The notes beneath the pieces were generated by a model. It saw nothing but the letters and a program-made list of their open reading frames with translations, made no database searches and had not been told where the DNA came from. A stretch of DNA of 64,000 nt. It comes from Pseudoflavitalea rhizosphaerae. Its GTDB lineage: Bacteria; Bacteroidota; Bacteroidia; Chitinophagales; Chitinophagaceae. Made by a program: the position numbers and the translations under genes. The stretch lies in NCBI RefSeq assembly GCF_003991355.1, contig NZ_RCSU01000002.1:620001-684000 (forward strand), read 5' to 3'. Of the stretch, positions 7,372-15,062 are shown piece by piece. Numbering within the stretch: the first letter of the stretch is position 1; the number at the start of each line of letters is the position of its first letter.

Positions 7372-8718
7372 CTAAAACTGTAAAATAAATGCAGTCCCCT
7401 CTCCTTCCACACTCTGCACCGTAATATGTCCGCGGTGCAACATCATGATCTGCTTACACAAACTCAACCCAATTCCGCTCCCGCTTTTCTTGGTACTGAA
7501 AAATGGAATAAATATCTTCTCCACCACTTCCTCACTCATACCTGTACCGTTATCCGAAACACGGATCACGGTCCTTCGGTTGGAAGCCAGATATGCCGAT
7601 AAGATAATATGTGGTTCGGGTTGATCTTTCACTGCCTCCATCGCATTTACCACCAGGTTGATCAACACCTGTTCCACCAGGTTGGTGTCTGCATCAAGCA
7701 TCAGGTCGGGATCTTTTAAGATCACTTCCACTTCGATCTTCTTCGCCTGCAATGTAGGTTGCATCAGATGATGCAGGTTCTCGAACAAATCGCGCACATA
7801 CACTTTGCGCAGGTTCGGCGTAGTGATCTTATTGAGGTTTCGATAGGTCTCCGCAAATTTCAATAGTCCTTCACTCCTTCTTTTGATGGTATCTATTCCC
7901 AGTTCCAGGTCTTCCAGCACACCGGAACTATTATCGATCTCATGGGCCGATTCATGCAGCCTGTTCTTCAGAGTGGCCGCCAGTGAAGAGATGGGGGCGA
8001 TGGAATTCATGATCTCATGCGTCATCACACTGAGTAGTTTCTGCCAGGCTTTGGATTCTGTTTCATCCAATGCCTCATTCACATTCTGGAAAGCAATGAG
8101 TTTATATTTGGCGCCATCGGTCTGAAATGCAGTAGCAGACAGCAATACCTTGAACGGCGATTTCTCAAGATGTGCCGTTCCGATCTTACTTTCGCCGGGC
8201 TTGAGCCCTGTTACCTGTGAATAAAGATCAGCATCCCGACGATTCAAGCTATGAATGGTTTTGAGATATGGCAGCTGCAGCATATTTTTCAATGCTTCAT
8301 TCATCCATACAACGGTACCATCGTCTTCACGATACATCAGGATACCTGTATCGATCAGCTCCAGAATTTTTTGAAGATACTGGTACTGCGTTTCGCGCTC
8401 ACGACTGATATCCTTAATGGTAGTATTGATCTCATTGAAACCTTTACGCAATGGTTGTAAGTCAACAGGAGCATGCTTTACGTCGAAGTAACGGGAGAAG
8501 TCGCGGTAATGAACGGACTCCACGAACTGCCCGAGTTCATCATGCGCTTTGCGCTGCAGTTTATAAAAATCCACCAGTTGCGCGATGATCACGGGTAATG
8601 CCAGTACCAGGTAAACATACCATCCCTTGAGGACGATCAAACAGGTGATGGTGATGGTCACGAACAATGCCAGCACGCGGTAAAGCACCCTCCATTCCGT
8701 TTTATTGAAAAAGCTCAT
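7372..8718 (-). CDS. Sensor histidine kinase (NtrY/AtoS-like)
   Basis: 448 aa. Two N-terminal membrane spans (about 13-30 and 33-50) precede a linker, a PAS-like domain (about 112-215; 'ILELIDTGILMYREDDGTVVWMN'), and the kinase core. The phospho-accepting His is H234 in 'MTHEIMNSI'. The ATP-binding N box ('EQVLINLVVNAMEA'), G1 box ('VSDNGTGM') and G2 box ('GSGIGLSLCKQI') are intact. It begins 2 bases after the sigma-54 response regulator ends, so they are a cognate pair. With almost no periplasmic loop, it probably senses a membrane or cytoplasmic signal and controls the divergent transporter cluster (inference from position). Confidence 0.9.
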   Translation of the reverse strand: MSFFNKTEWRVLYRVLALFVTITITCLIVLKGWYVYLVLALPVIIAQLVDFYKLQRKAHDELGQFVESVHYRDFSRYFDVKHAPVDLQPLRKGFNEINTTIKDISRERETQYQYLQKILELIDTGILMYREDDGTVVWMNEALKNMLQLPYLKTIHSLNRRDADLYSQVTGLKPGESKIGTAHLEKSPFKVLLSATAFQTDGAKYKLIAFQNVNEALDETESKAWQKLLSVMTHEIMNSIAPISSLAATLKNRLHESAHEIDNSSGVLEDLELGIDTIKRRSEGLLKFAETYRNLNKITTPNLRKVYVRDLFENLHHLMQPTLQAKKIEVEVILKDPDLMLDADTNLVEQVLINLVVNAMEAVKDQPEPHIILSAYLASNRRTVIRVSDNGTGMSEEVVEKIFIPFFSTKKSGSGIGLSLCKQIMMLHRGHITVQSVEGEGTAFILQF

Positions 8719-8720
8719 TG

Positions 8721-10079
8721 TCAGATATCGTATTTGCTCAGGCGGCGGTACAATGCAGTGCGCGTCAGTCCCAGTTCTTTTGCGGCCTTGGTGATATTGC
8801 CATTATGTTTTTCTATCACACGCAGGATGGTATTCTTTTCCACCGCGCTCAGCTTGAGTTCATCGGGCTCATCCTGCGATGCAGCGGATGAAGATTCGAT
8901 GGGTGAAAAGATGAGGTCCTGCGCCTGCAGCACATTCCCGTCAGCCATGATCACGGCCCTCTCGATGGTGTATTGCAGCTCCCTGATATTACCGGGATAA
9001 TGATAGCTCAGTAATTTGTCCATTGCTTTGGAATCGAATTCCAGCACAGGTTTCAGGTATTTGTTGCTATAGATCCTGCAGAAATGTTTGGCCAGGAGAA
9101 TGATATCGTTGCCGCGTTTACGCAACGGCGGTACCATGATCTCTACAGTATTGATACGATAGATCAGGTCTTTCCGGAATCGGCTTTCATTGGCAAGCTC
9201 CGTCAGTGGCACATTGGTGGCGCAGATCAGGCGGATATTGATGTCCACCGGCGTATTGGTACCTAATTTCACAACCTGCCTGTTCTGTAACACACTGAGC
9301 AGTTTGGCCTGCTGGTGCAAGCCGATATTTCCAATCTCATCCAAAAACAAAGTGCCTCCGGTGGCGGCTTCAAATCTTCCTATCCTGTCCTCACGCGCAT
9401 CTGTAAACGCTCCTTTCTTATGGCCGAACAATTCACTTTCGAAGAGGCTCTCAGTAAGCGCACCCACGTCCACTTTCACATACACTTTGTCTGAGCGGAG
9501 TGACTGCTGATGGATAGCTTTCGCGATAAGGTCTTTCCCTGTTCCGTTCTCTCCGAGGATCAGGATATTCGCATCGGTGGGCGCTATCTTTTCGATCTTA
9601 TAAAAAATATCCTGCATCACTTCGGATTCTCCCAACAGTTCGGAACCTACTACGGAGTCTGTTCTGAAACTGGGTGTGGCGGCGGCTTTCCCTTTCCTTT
9701 TGAGGGCTTCGCGGATAGTGATGAGCAATTTTTCATTATGCCAGGGCTTCACTACGAAATCGGCTGCGCCTTCTTTGAGCGAGCGCACGGCCAGATCGAT
9801 ATCGCCATAGGCAGTGATCATGATCACTGCAGCCTCGGATTTGAATTCTTTGATCTTTCCCAGCCAGTAGATGCCTTCATTGCCGGTATTGATGGAACTG
9901 TTGAAGTTCATATCCAGCAAAATCACATCGAAAGACTGTTTGGATAGAATATTGCGGATATTTTCAGGGTTCTTTTCAGTGACCACCTCTTTGGCTTCCG
10001 TTTTCAGCAGCAATCTTACAGCAGTTAATACATCCTGGTCGTCATCTATAACTAATATCGAGGCATTCTTCAGCGACAT
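8721..10079 (-). CDS. Sigma-54-dependent response regulator (NtrC family)
   Basis: 452 aa. Receiver domain at 1-125 with acidic pocket D12/D13 and phospho-acceptor D56 in 'VILLDMNF'. AAA+ activator domain about 150-385 with Walker A 'GENGTGKD', the sigma-54-contacting loop 'ELFGHKKGAFTDA' and 'GGTLFLDEIGNI'. The C-terminal Fis-type HTH ends 'NITKAAKELGLTRTALYRRL'. The start at 10079 puts 'MSLKNASILVIDDD' at the receiver N-terminus; a longer frame exists to 10250 but encodes a non-conserved tail. It should activate sigma-54 promoters, most likely that of the transporter cluster starting at 10413, which runs the other way. Confidence 0.92.
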   Translation of the reverse strand: MSLKNASILVIDDDQDVLTAVRLLLKTEAKEVVTEKNPENIRNILSKQSFDVILLDMNFNSSINTGNEGIYWLGKIKEFKSEAAVIMITAYGDIDLAVRSLKEGAADFVVKPWHNEKLLITIREALKRKGKAAATPSFRTDSVVGSELLGESEVMQDIFYKIEKIAPTDANILILGENGTGKDLIAKAIHQQSLRSDKVYVKVDVGALTESLFESELFGHKKGAFTDAREDRIGRFEAATGGTLFLDEIGNIGLHQQAKLLSVLQNRQVVKLGTNTPVDINIRLICATNVPLTELANESRFRKDLIYRINTVEIMVPPLRKRGNDIILLAKHFCRIYSNKYLKPVLEFDSKAMDKLLSYHYPGNIRELQYTIERAVIMADGNVLQAQDLIFSPIESSSAASQDEPDELKLSAVEKNTILRVIEKHNGNITKAAKELGLTRTALYRRLSKYDI

Positions 10080-10412
10080 GGTAAAAAAATAAATATTCTG
10101 TTTTATGCAACAAAACACAACTACAATTATACCATAAATACAAAGCCATGGCAAACAATTTTTTACAACAGAAAGACAGAGTTCACCCACTGTATCAAAA
10201 GCGGACACAAAGTGTAACACTACTGTACATGGCGCCCTGAACCCAGGCACTAACTAACTGGTTTTCATCACCCTTTTAAACTGGCACAGCGTTGTGATAA
10301 TGGAGATGCAGTTGTTTTTATCTCTAAGTTGTTTTTTTAAGTACTCAGGGTCGCCCGGCCTGAACCACCGGGCGGCTTTTTTCAAACAGTGATAATCTAA
10401 AACTTTCATATC
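10080..10412. promoter_or_regulatory. Divergent control region with sigma-54-like site
   Basis: A 333-base gap between the response regulator and the adaptor gene. On the + strand CTGGCAC at 10281-10287 is followed after four bases by TTGT (10292-10295). This resembles the sigma-54 -24/-12 promoter TGGCAC-N5-TTGC but is one base short in the spacer and has T for the last C. A GGAGAT/ATCTCT inverted repeat (about 10302-10325) and a strong terminator hairpin (10352-10382) follow before the ATG at 10413. So the cluster mRNA would have a roughly 110-base leader with a possible attenuator. Confidence 0.5.
10352..10382 (+). terminator. Intrinsic terminator in the leader of the efflux cluster
   Basis: CGCCCGG (10352-10358) pairs with CCGGGCG (10368-10374) and is followed by GCTTTTTT. 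It is a textbook rho-independent hairpin, but no gene on this strand ends before it: the next upstream coding sequence is on the other strand. It therefore ends a short upstream transcript or attenuates the cluster. Confidence 0.8.
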
Positions 10413-11669
10413 GTGGATCGAGTTATTGCCAAAAAGAAATGGACCACTAAAAAGCTGCTGACCATCCTGGGCATTGCAGCCATCCTTATTCTAATCACCG
10501 CCAGTTATTATTTTACTTCCGGCAAAAGCCGTCTGAACGTGAACGTGGAAAGGATCACCATCAGTGAGGTCCGTAAAGGCACATTCCAGGAATTCATTCC
10601 GGTGAACGGTGTGGTGCTGCCCATCACTACCATTTACCTGGATGCCCTCGAAGGCGGCCGCGTGGAAGAGAAGTTCGTGGAAGATGGCGCCGTGATGGTA
10701 AAAGGTCAGCCGATCCTCCGCCTCTCCAATACAGACCTGGCCCTCAGCCTCGTGAACCAGGAAACCTCCGTGTACAACCTGCTCACCCAAATGCAGATCG
10801 CCAACAACGCCGCTCAACAGAATACAGTTACCAAACTCAACCAGCTCACCGATGTGGAGAATACCCTGAAAGAAGCTGAGCGGGAATACAATCTCAACAA
10901 AAAACTCTTCGCGGAGAAAGTGATCGGCTCACAGGAATTCAAGAAATCTGAAAACAATTATATCTACCAGGTACAAAAGAAGAAACTAACGGATGAGATC
11001 ATGCGCCAGGACAGTGTTACCACCCGCCAGAGCGTTGAACAGGCACGCGAGCTCTACCAGCGCTCCAAAGCCACGCTCGATCTTACGCGCAAGAAAGTGG
11101 GCGACCTGATCGTACGCGCACCGGTAGACGGCCAGCTCACTTCCCTCGAAGCAGAGATCGGTCAGAACAAGAACAAGGGCGAAAGGCTTGGACAGATAGA
11201 TGTGCTCAGCGGTTTCAAGGTACGCGCAGATATCGATGAACACTATATTTCCCGCATCTACAACGGCCTCAGCGGTGAATTCACTTTCGCCAACAAGACT
11301 TATAAGCTGAAGATCATCAAGGTCTTTACGCAGGTAACCAATGGCCGCTTCCAGGTGGATATGGAATTCGATGGTGAAAAGCCCCAGGGTATCCGCCGCG
11401 GACAAACACTCCAGATCCGCCTCGCACTCAGCGATGAAACCGAAGCCCTGCTGCTGGCTAAAGGCGGTTTCTATCAACAGACCGGTGGTAATTCCATTTT
11501 CAAACTGAGCGATAATGGCGGAACTGCCTACAAGGTAGACATCCAGCTCGGCCGACAGAATCCCGATTACTATGAAGTACTGAAGGGACTCAAGCCCGGC
11601 GACAAAGTGATCACGAGCAGCTATGAGAACTACGACAAAATGCAGGAACTGATATTGAAAAAAGAATAA
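10413..11669 (+). CDS. Periplasmic adaptor (HlyD/MacA family)
   Basis: 418 aa. One N-terminal membrane span (about 14-32) anchors a periplasmic membrane-fusion protein. Residues about 70-110 ('GGRVEEKFVEDGAVMVKGQPILRL') form the first half of the lipoyl domain, about 115-230 a long helical hairpin rich in Gln, Lys and Glu, and 'VGDLIVRAPVDGQLTSLEAEIGQ' the second lipoyl half, followed by a beta-barrel domain. The adaptor links inner-membrane ABC permeases to TolC; both are encoded downstream. It is the first gene of the cluster driven from the 10080-10412 region. Confidence 0.9.
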   Translation: MDRVIAKKKWTTKKLLTILGIAAILILITASYYFTSGKSRLNVNVERITISEVRKGTFQEFIPVNGVVLPITTIYLDALEGGRVEEKFVEDGAVMVKGQPILRLSNTDLALSLVNQETSVYNLLTQMQIANNAAQQNTVTKLNQLTDVENTLKEAEREYNLNKKLFAEKVIGSQEFKKSENNYIYQVQKKKLTDEIMRQDSVTTRQSVEQARELYQRSKATLDLTRKKVGDLIVRAPVDGQLTSLEAEIGQNKNKGERLGQIDVLSGFKVRADIDEHYISRIYNGLSGEFTFANKTYKLKIIKVFTQVTNGRFQVDMEFDGEKPQGIRRGQTLQIRLALSDETEALLLAKGGFYQQTGGNSIFKLSDNGGTAYKVDIQLGRQNPDYYEVLKGLKPGDKVITSSYENYDKMQELILKKE

Positions 11670-11680
11670 AGCCTCTTGTT

Positions 11681-11905
11681 ATGAAAATTCAAAGCAGGAT
11701 CATCTATACCTCCCTCCTCGTTATCGGCTGCGTACTGTTCGCATGGCCCAATACTGCAGGAGTTGTATGCGACGGGCAGCAGTCTGCCAGGGCATCATTC
11801 ATTATCCGGCCGGATATGGAAGAAGAAAAAACAGAAAAAGAAGAAATGAATCTGATAGAGCCGCTGATGAACTTAATGCCATCCTGTAACCTTGTAATTC
11901 ACTAA
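11681..11905 (+). CDS. Small exported protein of unknown function
   Basis: 74 aa, starting 11 bases after the adaptor stop. Residues 1-27 look like a Sec signal peptide or single membrane span (basic start, then 'IIYTSLLVIGCVLFAW'). The rest is short and acidic, with a run rich in Glu and Lys (about 46-56). Two cysteines remain outside the signal region. I do not recognise the family. Its place between the adaptor and the ATPase, with tight spacing, makes a real gene plausible; it may be an accessory subunit. Confidence 0.45.
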   Translation: MKIQSRIIYTSLLVIGCVLFAWPNTAGVVCDGQQSARASFIIRPDMEEEKTEKEEMNLIEPLMNLMPSCNLVIH

Positions 11906-11928
11906 ACCGTTTATACAAACAAAATCAT

Positions 11929-12606
11929 ATGATCAAGATCACCAATCTCGAAAAGGTTTATCGCACGGAAGAAGTGGAAACCGTTGCCCTCAACAAACTC
12001 ACCCTCGAAGTAAAGGAAGGGGAATTTGTAGCAGTGATGGGGCCTTCCGGTTGTGGTAAATCAACCTTGCTGAATATCCTGGGACTGCTTGACGATCCCG
12101 ATGCAGGCAGCTTCCTCTTCAACGGTATCGAGGTGGCGCATTTCAATGAAAGAAAAAGGGCTGATCTCCGCAAACACAATATCGGCTTCGTATTCCAGAG
12201 CTTCAACCTCATCGATGAGCTCACCGTTTACGAAAATGTGGAACTGCCCCTCATCTATACCGGCGTGAAATCTGCAGACCGCAAGAAACGTGTGGACGAA
12301 GTGCTTGACAAAATGCAGATCATGCACCGCCGCAAACACTATCCCCAGCAATTGTCAGGTGGCCAGCAGCAGCGTGTAGCCGTAGCCCGCGCCGTGGTGA
12401 ACAACCCCAAACTGATCCTCGCCGATGAGCCCACAGGAAACCTGGACTCCTCCAACGGTAATGAAGTAATGACATTGCTGACAGACCTGAACGAACAAGG
12501 TACTACCATCGTGATGGTAACGCACTCGGAACACGATAGCCGCTTCAGTCACCGCATCATCCGTATGCTGGACGGACAGGCAGTTACAGAGAACATTATG
12601 GTATGA
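11929..12606 (+). CDS. ABC transporter ATPase, LolD/MacB-type (first copy)
   Basis: 225 aa, a single nucleotide-binding domain. Walker A '[15 protein letters not shown]' (about 38-52), Q-loop '[18 protein letters not shown]', signature '[16 protein letters not shown]', Walker B '[13 protein letters not shown]' and the switch His in 'MVTHSEHD' are all intact. The 'NLDS' and 'VTHS' forms are typical of LolD/MacB/FtsE ATPases that power FtsX-like permeases without moving substrate through the membrane itself. Its stop codon sits inside a hairpin (12600-12630), and the permease genes follow. Confidence 0.92.
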   Translation: MIKITNLEKVYRTEEVETVALNKLTLEVKEGEFVAVMGPSGCGKSTLLNILGLLDDPDAGSFLFNGIEVAHFNERKRADLRKHNIGFVFQSFNLIDELTVYENVELPLIYTGVKSADRKKRVDEVLDKMQIMHRRKHYPQQLSGGQQQRVAVARAVVNNPKLILADEPTGNLDSSNGNEVMTLLTDLNEQGTTIVMVTHSEHDSRFSHRIIRMLDGQAVTENIMV

Positions 12607-12630
12607 TCACCAAGGGGATCTGATCATACC
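12600..12630 (+). repeat. Perfect 10-bp hairpin across the ATPase stop codon
   Basis: GGTATGATCA (12600-12609) pairs with TGATCATACC (12621-12630) around an 11-base loop. It contains the stop codon of the ATPase gene (12604-12606). There is no immediate T tract (a run of seven T's comes about 13 bases later), so it is more likely an RNA-processing, stability or partial-termination element than a full terminator. Confidence 0.6.
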
Positions 12631-12676
12631 TGTATAGCCATGATTTTTTTGCCCTGAACTAAACAAACGGACCACC

Positions 12677-15043
12677 ATGCTGAGAAACTACTTTACCATT
12701 GCATTCCGCAATCTGTGGAAGAACAAAAGATTCTCTGCCATCAATCTACTGGGACTCTCCATCGGGATGGCCGCTGCTATCCTCATTCTCCTTTGGGCAC
12801 AACATGAAATTAGCTTCGACCGGTTCCACCAGGACCAGGACCGCCTCTATAAAGCCATGAACAGGGCTGATTTTGATGGTAAGCTCCAGGTATGGGGTTC
12901 TACGCCTAAGATCCTTGGCCCCACACTCAAAGCGGAATACCCGGACATCCAATACATGAGCCGCGCCAACGATATTCATATGCTGATGAAAGTGAGCGAT
13001 AAAAAACTCAACAGCGGCGGCATGTATGCAGACCCGGATTTCCTGCACATGTTCAGTTTCAAACTCAAAGCCGGAAATATCGACAAAGCGCTTGACGGCA
13101 CTTACTCTGTAGTGCTCACCGAAACACTGGCAAAGAAACTTTTTGGCGATGAAGACCCCATGGGGAAAGTGATTGCCATGAACCCTTATACCGAACCCGG
13201 CAACTTCACTGTTACCGGCATCCTGGAAGACCTTCCCTACAATACCCAGTTCGATTTTGAATTCCTCCTGCCCTGGAAATTCATGAAAGTGCTTGACCAG
13301 GACGATGAGTGGTGGGGCAACAATTCTGTAGCCACTTTCGTAAAGCTGAAAACCAACGTTAATGCACAATCGCTCAATGAGAAAATAAAGGATATAACCA
13401 TCAATCATTCCAACAAACAAGAAGACACAGAGGTGTTCCTGCACCCCCTTTCAAAACAAAGGCTTTGGAGCACGTTCGAGAATGGTGTGAACACGGGAGG
13501 AAGGATTGCACTGGTAAGATTATTCCTGGTAATTGCAGGACTGATCCTGCTGATCGCCTGTATCAATTTCATGAATCTCAGCACTGCCCGCAGTGAGAAA
13601 AGGGCCCGCGAAGTAGGCATCAGGAAAGTGGTGGGCGCACAGCGCGGTTCACTGATCGGACAATTCCTCGGAGAGTCTGTAATGCTCACCCTCGCATCTG
13701 GCCTGGTAGCATTGATCATAGTGCAACTGAGTCTCCCCTCCTTCAATACACTTGTGGGCAAAGCGCTCTTTGTTCCTTACAGCAATCCTTATTTCTGGCT
13801 GATGGCGCTGGGGTTTGTATTGTTCACCGGACTGCTCGCAGGCAGCTATCCTGCTTTCTATCTATCTTCCTTCCGTCCCATTCGTGTGCTGAAAGGAACA
13901 GTACATAAAGTGCAGGCGCTGATCACACCAAGAAAATTACTGGTGGTAACACAATTCACCATTGCCATTGTACTGATCGTATCCACCATCATCATCCGCC
14001 AGCAGATCAAACATGCGCAGGACCGCGATGCCGGTTACAACAAGAGCGATCTTGGTTATCTCTTCCTTACACAGGAGATCAACAGGAATTATGAAGTGAT
14101 CTCTCAATCCCTGCTCAGTTCCGGCGCCGTACTGTCTATGAGCAAAACCAGCGCCCCCCTCACGCAAAACTGGAGCAATAGCTGGGGCATCGATTGGGAA
14201 GGAAAAGATAAGAGCGCCAAGATCGTACTCGACCGTTTTTGTTCCGATGGCAACATCGTGAAAACTGCCGGCTTCACCTTACTCAAAGGGCGCGACATCA
14301 ACCTCAAAGAATTTCCCGGTGATTCACTTTCCGCACTCGTGAATGAATCCGCCGCCAAAGTAATGGGCTTCAAAGATCCCATCGGTAAAACCTATGATGA
14401 TATGGGTGAGAAATGGACCATCGTAGGCGTAGTGAACGATATGATCATGGCTTCCCCCTATCTCCCCAAACTCCCAATGGTGATTGCCGGACCGAAAGGC
14501 TGGTTCAATGTTTTGCACATGCGCCTCAATCCCGGCCGCACCACTGCAGCCAACCTCAAAACGATGGAAAGCATTTTCAAGAAATTCAATCCCGACTATC
14601 CTTTCAATTTCATTTTCGTGGATTCGGAATACGAAAAGAAATTCAATGATGAAAAAAGGATCGCCACACTGGCCAGCCTCTTTGCAGGGCTCACCATCTT
14701 CATCAGTTGCCTGGGATTGTTTGCCCTGGCTACTTATATGGCAGAGAACAGGATCAAGGAAATTGGTGTTCGAAAAGTGCTGGGCGCTTCCGTACTCAGC
14801 ATCACTACCCTTTTGAGCAGGGACTTCCTGGCGTTAGTACTGGTTTCATTGGTGATTGCCACACCTATTGCCTGGTGGGCCATGCATGCCTGGCTGCAGG
14901 ATTACACTTACCGGATCAGCATTCAGTGGTGGGTATTCATCCTCGCAGGTGCAGGAGCCATCCTGATTGCACTCGCTACGGTGAGCTACAATTCCATCAA
15001 AGCGGCCATGAGCAATCCTACCAAATCACTGAGAAGCGAATGA
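12677..15043 (+). CDS. Double-FtsX ABC permease 1 (MacB-like)
   Basis: 788 aa. An N-terminal span (about 20-42) leads into a periplasmic MacB core domain (about 45-270), then three spans of the first FtsX domain (about 278-405) with 'TARSEKRAREVGIRKVVGA'. The pattern repeats: a span near 425-443, a second periplasmic domain (to about 665), and a final FtsX domain with 'ISCLGLFALATYMAENRIKEIGVRKVLGAS', ending 'NPTKSLRSE'. About eight spans in total. The 'AENR' form and 'IDWEGKD' in the second periplasmic domain place it with permeases 5 and 6. It has no ATPase domain and depends on the separate LolD-like ATPases. Confidence 0.9.
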   Translation: MLRNYFTIAFRNLWKNKRFSAINLLGLSIGMAAAILILLWAQHEISFDRFHQDQDRLYKAMNRADFDGKLQVWGSTPKILGPTLKAEYPDIQYMSRANDIHMLMKVSDKKLNSGGMYADPDFLHMFSFKLKAGNIDKALDGTYSVVLTETLAKKLFGDEDPMGKVIAMNPYTEPGNFTVTGILEDLPYNTQFDFEFLLPWKFMKVLDQDDEWWGNNSVATFVKLKTNVNAQSLNEKIKDITINHSNKQEDTEVFLHPLSKQRLWSTFENGVNTGGRIALVRLFLVIAGLILLIACINFMNLSTARSEKRAREVGIRKVVGAQRGSLIGQFLGESVMLTLASGLVALIIVQLSLPSFNTLVGKALFVPYSNPYFWLMALGFVLFTGLLAGSYPAFYLSSFRPIRVLKGTVHKVQALITPRKLLVVTQFTIAIVLIVSTIIIRQQIKHAQDRDAGYNKSDLGYLFLTQEINRNYEVISQSLLSSGAVLSMSKTSAPLTQNWSNSWGIDWEGKDKSAKIVLDRFCSDGNIVKTAGFTLLKGRDINLKEFPGDSLSALVNESAAKVMGFKDPIGKTYDDMGEKWTIVGVVNDMIMASPYLPKLPMVIAGPKGWFNVLHMRLNPGRTTAANLKTMESIFKKFNPDYPFNFIFVDSEYEKKFNDEKRIATLASLFAGLTIFISCLGLFALATYMAENRIKEIGVRKVLGASVLSITTLLSRDFLALVLVSLVIATPIAWWAMHAWLQDYTYRISIQWWVFILAGAGAILIALATVSYNSIKAAMSNPTKSLRSE

Positions 15044-15062
15044 TCATTTAAAACTTATCCCG

